A DNA stretch of 64,000 bases from Desulfarculales bacterium UBA696 (GTDB taxonomy: Bacteria > Desulfobacterota > Syntrophobacteria > Syntrophobacterales > Syntrophobacteraceae), in NCBI GenBank assembly GCA_002298995.1, contig DBMO01000034.1:62001-126000 (forward strand), in the 5' to 3' direction. Shown piece after piece: positions 52,645-61,593 of the stretch. Under the pieces are notes generated by a model. The model was not told the DNA's origin. It ran no database searches and saw nothing but the letters and a program-made list of their open reading frames with translations. The stretch's first letter is position 1. Every line of letters begins with the position of its first letter. The position numbers and the translations under genes are program-made.

Positions 52645-53003
52645 CTTCTCTTCTCCTCTTGTAGTAATTTCACGCTATCGATTCGGGCTGTCTTAATTTC
52701 CCGGTTAATGCTCCGATTGATGGCAGCCTTGACGATTCGTCGGAAAGCATCGGATTTTGGTGCGGCATTTGGGTTGATGCCGCACCGGGAAGGAGGAATG
52801 GTATCCATGATGAGGGGCTGGCTCATCATGGATGTCTTTTAGATTTGCGATATCCGTGCCGGACGAATGAAAGCCGTAAGAAACTCACAAGGCATTGAAA
52901 TCTAAATCTATTTTGGATAGGGTGGAGGGGGTGGTTGCAGAAGCTGGCCCTGTTGGGGGGGATTGATTTGTGAAAATCCCAAATAATAAGAAATCTTCTA
53001 TAA
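52645..53003. other. Intergenic, palindrome only
   Basis: This 359-bp stretch lies between the small lipoprotein and the HisKA_3 kinase. A 62-codon frame ending at 52641 overlaps the lipoprotein start but lacks protein-like features. The palindrome at 52805-52831 is the only element supported. Confidence 0.45.
52805..52831. repeat. Perfect 10-bp inverted repeat
   Basis: CCATGATGAG and CTCATCATGG flank a 7-nt loop. It could be an operator or a weak hairpin for the lipoprotein unit. Only sequence symmetry supports it. Confidence 0.45.
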
Positions 53004-53702
53004 CTATGGCTGATTCCAGAATGCTCGTATCAGGGTTCCAGTGCCTTGTGCGGAGGTGATTTCAAGAGTTCCGCCTGAAATCTCGGCCCGCTCTTTCATC
53101 GAAGTAAGCCCAACACCTTGCGAAGGCTCCCGGATTGAAAGCGCCTGTTTTACATCAAATCCCGTTCCGTCATCGTTCACCAGTAGTTCCAGGCATTGAC
53201 CTCTTCTGTGGAGGGAGAGAGTTATATTGGTTGCCTGGCTGTACTTGGCGGCGTTGTTCATTGACTCCTGCAGTATCCTGAAAATCACGATCTTCAAATC
53301 TTCAGGTATATCGGACTCAACTACATTTATATAATTCTCAACCAGGATATGGGGATGGCATGCCTGATACCAGCGGCTAAACCATTGGATTGTTGCGATA
53401 ATTCCGAGATCGTCCAGCAGAGAAGGTCGGAGGTCGGTTATGATCCGCCTGGTTTCATCGATACAGTGGCCCACTATCTCGGAGAGCTGCTTGAGGAGGC
53501 CTTTGACCGGATTGCCCATCTGGATCTCTTGGTCGACATTTTCCAGACTGAATTTTAATGCGCTAAGCCATGATCCGATGCTGTCATGCAATTCCCTGGC
53601 TATCCTCTTGCGTTCGTCTTCCTGTGCTCGAATAAGCTGGGATGTCAGGGCTTTAAGCTCCAATTCGGAGCGGCCTGAAATATTCATGGATTTGGCCTTC
53701 AT
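53004..53702 (-). CDS. Soluble HisKA_3 (NarL-type) histidine kinase
   Basis: This 232-aa kinase has only a dimerisation/phospho-acceptor domain (ERKRIARELHDSIG, His39) and a HATPase domain (QESMNNAAKYSQATNI, DDGTGFD, GVGLTSMKERAEISGG). It lacks membrane or sensor domains. Such kinases normally phosphorylate NarL/LuxR-type regulators, and none is encoded nearby. It follows the sigma-54 regulator gene after 299 bp without a gene. An ATG at 53687 with AAGG is an alternative start. Confidence 0.86.
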   Translation of the reverse strand: MKAKSMNISGRSELELKALTSQLIRAQEDERKRIARELHDSIGSWLSALKFSLENVDQEIQMGNPVKGLLKQLSEIVGHCIDETRRIITDLRPSLLDDLGIIATIQWFSRWYQACHPHILVENYINVVESDIPEDLKIVIFRILQESMNNAAKYSQATNITLSLHRRGQCLELLVNDDGTGFDVKQALSIREPSQGVGLTSMKERAEISGGTLEITSAQGTGTLIRAFWNQP

Positions 53703-54001
53703 AAATCTTGACTATCGATTTGTCGGTGCAACCCTACGAGCCTTTTACCTCGTTGCGCATAAAGAGAGTCCATAGCGCTTCCCATCTTTGTTTTCTTATC
53801 ACCCGTCCTCCATGGGTTGCATGATACTGATTGACGCGGCGAATCGATTTCTTTAGTTGAACTTGGTAGAAGCGAAAGTAAATAAGCGATAAGTATGCCA
53901 AGGAAGGAAAATGTGCGGGAAGGATATATAATAAGGATTTTACCCAGTATGTCTCGGATACACCGTGATGCCTGTTGCCTAAAATCCTGTGAAATTCCCA
54001 A

Positions 54002-55909
54002 TTAGTGCTGGGAAGTGGGCCTCCTGATCCCCAGCTTTTTCATCCGTGCCTCCAGTGTTGTCGGTTTGATCCCCAAGACCTCGGCAGCTCCCCCCCTGCC
54101 TGAAACACGCCACCCCTTAGCCTCCAGTATGCGCAGGATATGATTTCGTTCGGTATCCTCAAGACGTTCCGTCTCTTCCGAGATTGTCTCCGGTACACTT
54201 GAAGGGGGATTTATCTCCAGGGTAGGCCCGCGACTTACGATTATCGCGTGTTCGACAACATTCCTGAGTTCCCTTGCATTGCCAGGCCATGAATAGTGCA
54301 GCAGTGCGTCCATACTCCGCTTTGGAATACTTTTTATGTGCCTGCCCATGCGCTTTTCGAACTGGCGGATGAAAGCCCAGACCAGTAGGGGTATGTCTTC
54401 CACTCGCTCCCGCAGGGGCGGGATGACAATGGGGAAGACGTTCAATCGATAATAAAGGTCCTTTCGGAATGAGCCCGCCTGAACCATCCGGTCAAGGTTT
54501 CTGTTTGTGGCTGCAACGATCCGGACGTCCACCATGATGGATCTGTTTGAACCCAGGCGCTCGAGTCGGCCTTCTTCCAGGACCCGAAGGAGCTTGGCCT
54601 GAGCCTCCAGAGGCAGGTCGCCGATTTCGTCCAGAAAGAGGGTTGACCCATTGGCTATCTCGAAGCGTCCGATCATCCTGGACATTGCCCCGGTAAAGGC
54701 GCCTTTTTCTCTTCCGAAAAGTTCAGATTCGATCAGGGTAGGGGGCAGAGACGCACAGTTAATGGTTACCAGCGGCATCCCTTTACGTCTGCTGAGTTCG
54801 TGCAGGGCGCGAGCTATTACTTCCTTTCCGGTGCCTGTCTCACCCGTGATAAGCACTGTGGAATCAGTTGGAGCGACCTGTTCAACCTGGAACACTATCT
54901 GCTGCATTGCATGGCTTGCTAGAACAATCTCCGGATGAGGCGACAGGAGTTTTACCTCCTCCCGCAAAGAGATATTCTCTTGCTCGAGCTGTTTTTTAAG
55001 CTTTTCAATTTCCCGGAATCTGCTCTGAAGCTGTTCCTCCATCTTTTTTCGCTCGGTAATGTTCTCGACGGTGTGCACCACCCTTGCAATTTCCCCTTCC
55101 GAATCCAAAATCGGATCCGCGGAGGCCAGCAGCCATGAATTGTTCACTTCATCAAAAATTTCCGTTTCCTCGTGGCGCCGGGTCTGAAAAACTTTCTCAA
55201 CTACGCGTCCGGTTTTACCGGCAGCGACCACCTGCATCAATTCATGGTATTGCCTGCCTGTGATCTGTTCAGGCAGTTGCCCGAAAAGCGAATTCGCCGC
55301 GGAATTTACGCATAGAATCCGGAGCGCGGGATCAACAATCATGATCAAATGTTGGATTGAGTTGAAAGTGGCCTGCCAGTTTTCAGCTGCCGCGCGTAGC
55401 TGTTCCCCGATTTCATTGCGCTCTTCGATTTGGGTCTCAAGTTGTGCTACTTTCTGCTCGAGCTTTCGGAGCAAAACCTCGCTGTACTGGAGCAGGGTTT
55501 TACGTTCATCCGAGGAGGGTTTTTGGACTGATGCCTTTGTGCCCCCGTTCAGAACTTCCCGGATTATCTCAACCAGTGCTTCCGGCTCCTGCGGTTTTAC
55601 AATGAACCGCTCGGCCCCCAGGCTTAGGGCAAACTGTTCGTCTCTGGTGTGAGTGTACATCGCTGTATAAAATATGAAGGGGATACTTTTCAGACGCTCA
55701 TCAGCCTTCCACTCGCGACAAAGAACAAAACCGTCCATCACCGGCATAAAGATATCGGCGATTACAAGATCCGGTGGGCTTTGCCTCGCAACCTTAAGCG
55801 CCTCGACCCCGTTCCTGGCGGAGAGCACCTCATATTCATACCCTTTCAGCCACAATTCCATCAGGTAAATGTTTTGGTCATTGTCATCCGCTAAGAGTAT
55901 ACTTGGCAT
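54002..55909 (-). CDS. Sigma-54-dependent response regulator (REC-PAS-AAA-Fis)
   Basis: This 635-aa regulator has a receiver (D52 in ADIFMPVMDG), a linker with a coiled coil, a PAS domain (WQATFNSIQHLIMIVDPAL), an AAA+ domain with ETGTGKEVIARALHE and GAFTGA loop (KGAFTGAMSRMIG), and a C-terminal Fis-type HTH (GRGGAAEVLGIKPTTLEARM). The intact GAFTGA loop shows that it can activate sigma-54 RNA polymerase. AAGGAG precedes ATG. Its receiver is closely similar to that of the rhodanese fusion at 7529-8503 (shared DIFMPVMDGFVLCREWK). It is the DNA-binding output of the local kinase locus. Confidence 0.93.
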   Translation of the reverse strand: MPSILLADDNDQNIYLMELWLKGYEYEVLSARNGVEALKVARQSPPDLVIADIFMPVMDGFVLCREWKADERLKSIPFIFYTAMYTHTRDEQFALSLGAERFIVKPQEPEALVEIIREVLNGGTKASVQKPSSDERKTLLQYSEVLLRKLEQKVAQLETQIEERNEIGEQLRAAAENWQATFNSIQHLIMIVDPALRILCVNSAANSLFGQLPEQITGRQYHELMQVVAAGKTGRVVEKVFQTRRHEETEIFDEVNNSWLLASADPILDSEGEIARVVHTVENITERKKMEEQLQSRFREIEKLKKQLEQENISLREEVKLLSPHPEIVLASHAMQQIVFQVEQVAPTDSTVLITGETGTGKEVIARALHELSRRKGMPLVTINCASLPPTLIESELFGREKGAFTGAMSRMIGRFEIANGSTLFLDEIGDLPLEAQAKLLRVLEEGRLERLGSNRSIMVDVRIVAATNRNLDRMVQAGSFRKDLYYRLNVFPIVIPPLRERVEDIPLLVWAFIRQFEKRMGRHIKSIPKRSMDALLHYSWPGNARELRNVVEHAIIVSRGPTLEINPPSSVPETISEETERLEDTERNHILRILEAKGWRVSGRGGAAEVLGIKPTTLEARMKKLGIRRPTSQH

Positions 55910-55933
55910 CCAATACTCCTTGAGAATTCACCA

Positions 55934-56299
55934 TCAGGAAAGGTAATGTTCCACCTGTTCTATGAATGTGTCCGGATTGATCGGCTTCTCGATGAATCCT
56001 GTGCAACCGGCTCCCAATGCCTTCTCGCGATCTCCCGCCATCGCGTATGATGTTACCGCAACAACCGGGATATCCAATAAATCAGGATTTGAGCTTAATA
56101 ATCGCGCGACTGCATAACCATCCATCAATGGTAGCTGAATATCCAGAAGTATGAGATCGGGTTTGTTGCGTAGGGCGGACTCTATGCCCTCCAAACCTTC
56201 CCGCGCCTGAAGGACTTCATGGCCCTTTGATTTGAGTAGCAATGTGAGCAGGTATAGGTTCTGCTCATTATCCTCGATACATAGAATCCTGGCTTTCAT
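55934..56299 (-). CDS. Single-domain response regulator (CheY-like)
   Basis: This 121-aa receiver-only protein has D10 in the acidic pair, D53 phospho-acceptor in LLDIQLPLMDG and the conserved Lys near the end (FIEKPINPDTF). It has no output domain. Its ATG overlaps the kinase stop (ATGA), so it is co-translated with the kinase. It likely relays or buffers phosphate between the kinase and the sigma-54 regulator encoded next. Confidence 0.93.
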   Translation of the reverse strand: MKARILCIEDNEQNLYLLTLLLKSKGHEVLQAREGLEGIESALRNKPDLILLDIQLPLMDGYAVARLLSSNPDLLDIPVVAVTSYAMAGDREKALGAGCTGFIEKPINPDTFIEQVEHYLS

Positions 56300-59200
56300 T
56301 CCTCACCCCTTTGAATCGGAAGTGTAAAACTGAATGTGCTGCCCTTTCCCCACTCACTTGCTACCGCTATTTTTCCGCCCAGGAGACCCAGAAGCTTCTT
56401 GCAGATCGAAAGCCCCAGACCAGTGCCCTCGAAGTTTCGGGCCGCACCCGTATGAATTTGCTCGAAGGGCTTGAAGAGCCTGTCGATATCCTTGCTTCTT
56501 ATTCCTATTCCTGTATCGCTAACCCCCAGTAAAACTGAATGGGAATTTGATGAACAAGTAACGCGAATCCTTCCTTCGTCCGTGAATTTCACCGCGTTGC
56601 TCAGTAGATTGAGCAGTATCTGTTCGACGCGCCTGCGATCGCTTGATATCAAACCTACATCAGGTGCTATTTCCAGTTCCAAAACCAGGCATTTTTTTTC
56701 AGCAATTGGTCTTACGGCCTGCATCGTTTTCTGAATCAACGCTCGGAGGTCGAAGGGTTCTATTGCAAGCTCGAGATGTCCAGCCTCTATTTTCGAAATA
56801 TCCAGTACATCATTGATCAGGTTAAGCAGGTGAGAACCGCTTGCGCGAACCATTCCCAGTTGTTTTTTTTGCTCCTGGTTCAAAGGGCCCGACAACTCCT
56901 GTTGGAGAGCACCAGTGAAACCTATAATCGAGTTTAAAGGTGTGCGAAGCTCATGCGACATGGTGGCCAGAAACACAGACTTGATGTGATCCGCGGCCTC
57001 GGCCCGTTCCTTTGCCACCACCAATTCGGCCGTTCTCTCCTCGATGATCTCTTCGAGATGAATGCGGTACCTTTTCAGTTCTTCCTCGGCTTCCACCCGC
57101 TCCGTGATATCCTGAAAAACTGCGATAAAATGCCTCGGTTCCCCAGTGTCTAACCGAACCAGCGAGACTGCAAGATTCACCCAGACACTCGAACCATCCT
57201 TTTGGAGGTACCGCTTCTCCCATGAAAAGTTATTGATCTCACCTGAGAGAACCCTCCGTAAGTAATCTATGTCGTCGGCGAGATCGTCAGGGTGGGTAAT
57301 GTCCTGGAAAGACAAGCCCATAAGTTCTTCACGTGTATAGCCCAAAATACGGCAGAGCCGGTCGTTCACGCGCAGCCATCCGCCGTCGATACCCAAATGA
57401 GCTATTCCCACTGCAGCCTGTTCAAATGTCGCGCGGTTAGTCTCGTCACTCTCGTGTAGGGCTTCTTTCGCCATTTTGCTTTGAGTTATGTCCAGATGGG
57501 TACCAACCATTCGAATCGCCTTATCATCTGAGTCTCGTTGGATGACTGTACCTCTGCTCCTGATCCAGCACCAGTCGCCTGATTTTTTAAGCATTCGGAA
57601 TTCAACGCAAAACTCCTCGCGGTTATTGATGTGTGCCATGTGCGCCTGGTGAATTCTGTCGAAATCCTCGGGATGGATAAGCTGTTTCCAGCCGGCATAA
57701 TCTTTGGGGAATTCGTCGGGTTCGTACCCGAGCATGCCGGAATAGCGAGGGCTGAAGTACGCATTGCCGCTGGCAATGTCCCAATCCCAAATCCCCTCGC
57801 TGTTAGCTTCAAGCGTGATTCTAAGGCGCTCCTCGTTCTTACGAATCTCTTCCTCGGCCTTGACGCGCTCCGAAATGTCGGAGAAGAAAGCTATGTGGCT
57901 CGAGCCCTCGGGGAACTGAACCGTCGAGACATGAACATGTGCATGAAATTGGGAGCCATCCTTGCGCAAAGCATACCCGATCAACTCCGCGGGAACACTC
58001 AATCCCCGGCGGCGGCGGCGCGTCCGATCGGCTATTTGCTCTCGAAGTTCCGGTACCCACTGGTTGATAACAGGTTGGCCGCAAAGCTCATCCACGCTCT
58101 GATATCTAAACATTTCCAGATACTTTTTGTTTACATACACGATTAACCCGTCACGACTTATGCCAATACCTATCGGCGAGTCTTCGATCAGCCTTCGAAA
58201 TCGTTCCTCGCTCTGGCGCAAAGCCTTTTCAGCCAAAGATCGTTCAGTTACATCCCGGTCCATGCCCCTGTAGCCCAGCAACTCCTCATCTGGACCAAGT
58301 ATTGGAACACCGCTTGTCTCCAGCATAATCAATTTTCCGTCTTTATGAATATTGCAGTTCAACAGCCCCGAAAAGGGGCGTTTCTCGGCAGCAATGGCGG
58401 AAAATATCGCTTTAATACGCTTGGCGTCGTCTTGAGGCATTAATTGGAAAGGGGTAAGCCCAAGTATCTCTTCGGGCAAATAACCCAGAATTTGGGACAC
58501 CTTCGGATCGACGTAAGAGTATTTGCTGTCTGCATCAACTTCCCAGACCCAATCGGAAGATGTCTCGACCAGTGCCCTATAGCGTTCCTCGCTATTTCGC
58601 AGTTCCTCCTCAATCCGCTTGCGCTTGGTAATATCACGGAGAACTGCCCACATTCCAATATTTGCCCCCGTTTCATCTTTTGAAAGAATTGTCCTCAATT
58701 CCACGGGCAATATGGTTCCATCTTTCCTGCGATACTCTTTTTGGTAAATTTCGGAATATCCATTGACCAGCACCTGCTCTTCGATGATCTTTTGCTCGAA
58801 AGCGTGCCATCTCTCAGGAGTAAGATCCCGGTAGGTTAGCCCGAGCAACTCTTCGAGCGAATAACCGGTCATATTCTGGTATGTTTCATTGCATTCCCTG
58901 ATGGTCCCGTCCATATCCACTAAAGCAAAACCATCCATCATGCCTTCATGCAATTGGCGGTATTTTGCCTCGGATTTTTTAATGGCCTCCCCAGCCCGTC
59001 TGCGTTCGCTGATGTCTTGCATAAATCCTGATGTGAAGTGAGTCTTTCCATCCGGACCGCAAACCAGCTTCGAATTGAGCGACACCCAGACAGTGCTCCC
59101 GTCTTTGCGGTAAAGCTGGCATTCATAGTCGATGACAATGCCATCCATTTCCAACTTCTGGATGTAATCGACTCGTTTGGTTGGATCTACCCAGGCCTTT

Positions 59201-60546
59201 CTGACATCATTAAGTAAAGAGAGGACTTCTTCCGGTGAGTCGTAGCCCAGCATTTTTGAAAATGAAGCATTTGCAGTCAGGAGTCTTCCATCGGGCGTTG
59301 CTTCATAAATACCTTCAAGGGCGCCTTCGAAGATACTCCGATACTTCTCCTCCGCTTTCCTCAAAGACATTTCGGCGGCTTTCCTGCGTCGCCTGTGAAT
59401 CAACAGACCGATTATCAGCAATGACTCAATTACCAGGACCGTAATGAAGAAAATCAGGTACCATCCATAGTGGTCCCAAAATGATTCAGGGCGATTTATA
59501 ACTGTACTGCCTTCCGGAATCTTGCCGTTATCACCCCCCCATCGTTCGAGCTGATTCCAGTCGAACATTGGAACAGGGCTGACGGTAACAGGCTCAGCCT
59601 GTCTCGAAAGATCTATCTTCCCGCTCAGTATATCCAGAGCAAGCTCTGCGGTCCGAATACCTCCGGCGCTGTAGCTCTGCAATGATCCACCGACCACTCC
59701 AAGGCCCATGAGGGTGTCGTAGAGGCAGAAAACAGGAGCATTGGCTGCCTTGGCAATCATTCTACCCACGTCTGTCGGGATAAATGTCCGGCCCGTCTTG
59801 TCTCTTAAAACATTCCAATAGATTATTATGCTGTCGGGCGGGAGGTTGGCTGCCCGCTCCATCATTTCTTCTACAGAAAGTTTGGAGCTATACTCAAAAT
59901 CCAGCTTGTTTTGCCAGTGGGGGAATATACTTTCTCTAGCCTCCCTTTCGGTCTCGGCATCAATCTGGAATGTACCGCTGACGAACAGTACATGCCTGGT
60001 TTCGGGGAACAATCGCAGTGCCGCCTCCAGGGTGCCTCGTACATCAAGTCCCGCAAAAAGCTGTATAATTTCACGTTCAGCATCTTCATGCCTGAAACCT
60101 TGTTGCATAATCATAGATGAGATTGCAGGGACGCCGGCGAAAATATCTTTGGCCTCATCTCTGAGGAAAAGCATTGCGGGCGCATGAACTGTGATGATCA
60201 AGTCAATTTTGATTTTCGAGTACTTGTAGCGAAGAATGCCCGCCAGGGCTTCCCTTTGCCCTTTGTCGCTCATACGGGAAAGGTCAAGATATTCGAAGAA
60301 CAAATCGTTATTGTTCATGCCAGCTTTTTGCATGACCGATAAAAAGGAGGGAGCGAACTTATGATATGCAGGCAGTGAATACCCGTAAGAGTATAATACC
60401 AGAATCCGCTTGTGTTCCAATTGCGGGAGTTCTGGAAGGTTTTGTGTCCGGGCCGGTACCGGGGTCTGGCACCAAACCGCAAACATCAGCAATAGAAAAA
60501 AGGCTGTGCCGAATAATATCGAATTCCGCTGTTTGGAGCTTTTCAC
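56296..60546 (-). CDS. Six-PAS sensor histidine kinase with ABC-substrate-binding-like sensor
   Basis: This 1416-aa kinase has TM1 at the N-terminus and a periplasmic ABC_sub_bind-type domain at about residues 45-345 (ILVLYSYGYSLPAYHKF, IDLIITVHAPAM). TM2 follows near 370, then six PAS domains beginning at KYRSIFEGALEG, KYRQLHEGMMDG, RYRALVETSSDW, RFRRLIEDSPIG, RLRITLEANSEG and NRATFEQAAVG. HisKA is FLATMSHELRTPLNS (His about 1198) and HATPase has NLLSNAVKFT, DTGIGI and GTGLGLSI. The start is the GTG at 60546 with AGGAGG five bases upstream; a GTG at 60552 overlaps that site. It is closely related to the kinase at 5087, which has one PAS. Confidence 0.92.
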   Translation of the reverse strand: MKSSKQRNSILFGTAFFLLLMFAVWCQTPVPARTQNLPELPQLEHKRILVLYSYGYSLPAYHKFAPSFLSVMQKAGMNNNDLFFEYLDLSRMSDKGQREALAGILRYKYSKIKIDLIITVHAPAMLFLRDEAKDIFAGVPAISSMIMQQGFRHEDAEREIIQLFAGLDVRGTLEAALRLFPETRHVLFVSGTFQIDAETEREARESIFPHWQNKLDFEYSSKLSVEEMMERAANLPPDSIIIYWNVLRDKTGRTFIPTDVGRMIAKAANAPVFCLYDTLMGLGVVGGSLQSYSAGGIRTAELALDILSGKIDLSRQAEPVTVSPVPMFDWNQLERWGGDNGKIPEGSTVINRPESFWDHYGWYLIFFITVLVIESLLIIGLLIHRRRRKAAEMSLRKAEEKYRSIFEGALEGIYEATPDGRLLTANASFSKMLGYDSPEEVLSLLNDVRKAWVDPTKRVDYIQKLEMDGIVIDYECQLYRKDGSTVWVSLNSKLVCGPDGKTHFTSGFMQDISERRRAGEAIKKSEAKYRQLHEGMMDGFALVDMDGTIRECNETYQNMTGYSLEELLGLTYRDLTPERWHAFEQKIIEEQVLVNGYSEIYQKEYRRKDGTILPVELRTILSKDETGANIGMWAVLRDITKRKRIEEELRNSEERYRALVETSSDWVWEVDADSKYSYVDPKVSQILGYLPEEILGLTPFQLMPQDDAKRIKAIFSAIAAEKRPFSGLLNCNIHKDGKLIMLETSGVPILGPDEELLGYRGMDRDVTERSLAEKALRQSEERFRRLIEDSPIGIGISRDGLIVYVNKKYLEMFRYQSVDELCGQPVINQWVPELREQIADRTRRRRRGLSVPAELIGYALRKDGSQFHAHVHVSTVQFPEGSSHIAFFSDISERVKAEEEIRKNEERLRITLEANSEGIWDWDIASGNAYFSPRYSGMLGYEPDEFPKDYAGWKQLIHPEDFDRIHQAHMAHINNREEFCVEFRMLKKSGDWCWIRSRGTVIQRDSDDKAIRMVGTHLDITQSKMAKEALHESDETNRATFEQAAVGIAHLGIDGGWLRVNDRLCRILGYTREELMGLSFQDITHPDDLADDIDYLRRVLSGEINNFSWEKRYLQKDGSSVWVNLAVSLVRLDTGEPRHFIAVFQDITERVEAEEELKRYRIHLEEIIEERTAELVVAKERAEAADHIKSVFLATMSHELRTPLNSIIGFTGALQQELSGPLNQEQKKQLGMVRASGSHLLNLINDVLDISKIEAGHLELAIEPFDLRALIQKTMQAVRPIAEKKCLVLELEIAPDVGLISSDRRRVEQILLNLLSNAVKFTDEGRIRVTCSSNSHSVLLGVSDTGIGIRSKDIDRLFKPFEQIHTGAARNFEGTGLGLSICKKLLGLLGGKIAVASEWGKGSTFSFTLPIQRGEE

Positions 60547-60842
60547 TTTCACCTCCTAATCCTTTATGGGGATCAGGATTCAAAGCAATAAATCACCCGG
60601 CGCTACCAAATATCAGCCACAACAGATTTATCCGATTGAAGTCCACTTGAGTGACCTGTTACTATGCAATAGATAATTAAGATTGGCCCCTTCCACGAAA
60701 TGGCCGGTGGCCTAAGCTAAGGTGAAATATGTGCCGGGAATATTTGCAAAAAACCTGGTTGTGAGTGAGGACCCAACAGGGGATCCAGCATTACACGGCA
60801 TGCGGAGGATCCACATAGATAAATTTGCCGGTTATCCTGCCA

Positions 60843-60868
60843 CAAAAAAAATCCTTTCACAAGGATTT
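60843..60868 (-). terminator. Minus-strand Rho-independent terminator
   Basis: On the minus strand, AATCCTT-GTGA-AAGGATT is followed by TTTTTT. It starts immediately after the TAA of the CxxC fragment, so it belongs to that (now broken) gene. Confidence 0.8.
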
Positions 60869-61062
60869 TATCCGGCATGACAGGCAAAGCATTTTGGCCA
60901 TGTTCCCATCGATCCGGTCGTAATACGACAATTCCTTATCGTAACATGCTGTACATTGATGGTCGATAACATCTTTGTCGGTGATTTCGTGGAACAGAAT
61001 GCGATGGCGAGTTGCTCTACGTGGTCAACTCGGTACATAATGGGCATATCTCCCCCACCCAT
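60868..61062 (-). pseudogene. Frame-broken CxxC / heme-motif fragment
   Basis: The 64-codon frame ends in KCFACHAG-stop, a c-type heme-like motif. A second minus-strand frame reads HEITDKDVIDHQCTACYDKE, then YYDRIDGNMAK and ends in the neighbouring frame. Removing one A from the AAAA run at 60892-60895 joins DGNMAK to CFACHAG. That suggests an ancestral protein with CTAC and CFACH motifs, broken by indels. A terminator directly after the stop supports a former real gene. The alternative is chance; the family is not identified. Confidence 0.35.
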
Positions 61063-61593
61063 AATAAGATCCCTTAGACATATTTAGACACGAATCCAGT
61101 ACTAACCGCAACTCGGGTGCATCTGGGTTGCGACTGTCTGAATTAGCCCTAATTCAGTGCAGTTTTGCGGAGTATGTTTCCAGGATTAAACCAAAGGTGC
61201 CAAGTCTTTATAACCGTCTTTAAAATTACTAACCAAGCCTGCGATTACTATTCAAAAAAGATTTTGGGTATCGATACCGAAGAATCAAAGCCACGGCTGT
61301 TGGTGAGCAGGATAAACCCATCCTGCTTTATGAGCCGAAAAAGATGTTCTCAAGCCGGAGCAAGGAGATCATCCTGGCCGTATTCACGTCAATCCCTGTT
61401 AGTTTCAAAAGCCCGCCTCCCTTTGATACGGCAAACCGTATTCTAAAATCAGGGCAATAGAGGAATCGGCGCACACTGCTTTTGGGAGGTCTATCTCAAC
61501 CCATCTGCAATCTTTTCTTCAGCAAGTTTCAAAAATCTTTCCGAATTTTTGGGACCGTGTTCCTGTCAATACTTCCTTCCAGTTCCAAAACGA
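61063..61593. other. Intergenic, nothing recognised
   Basis: This 531-bp stretch has short open frames on both strands but none with a ribosome site, signal or recognisable motif. Confidence 0.5.

Noticed and set aside
52641..52829. 62-codon frame overlapping the small lipoprotein start
   Set aside because: No ribosome site, no motif, and it includes the palindrome at 52805; coding is not supported.
60547..60760. Sigma-54 promoter upstream of the large kinase (CCGGGAATATTTGCA)
   Set aside because: The spacing between GG and GC is 10, not 12, so it does not fit a -24/-12 promoter.
60930..60960. A further GTAAC (CGTAACATGCTGTAC) as a fifth copy of the dispersed operator
   Set aside because: It lacks the GTTACTT half and the leading GTTAC, and lies inside the broken CxxC frame.
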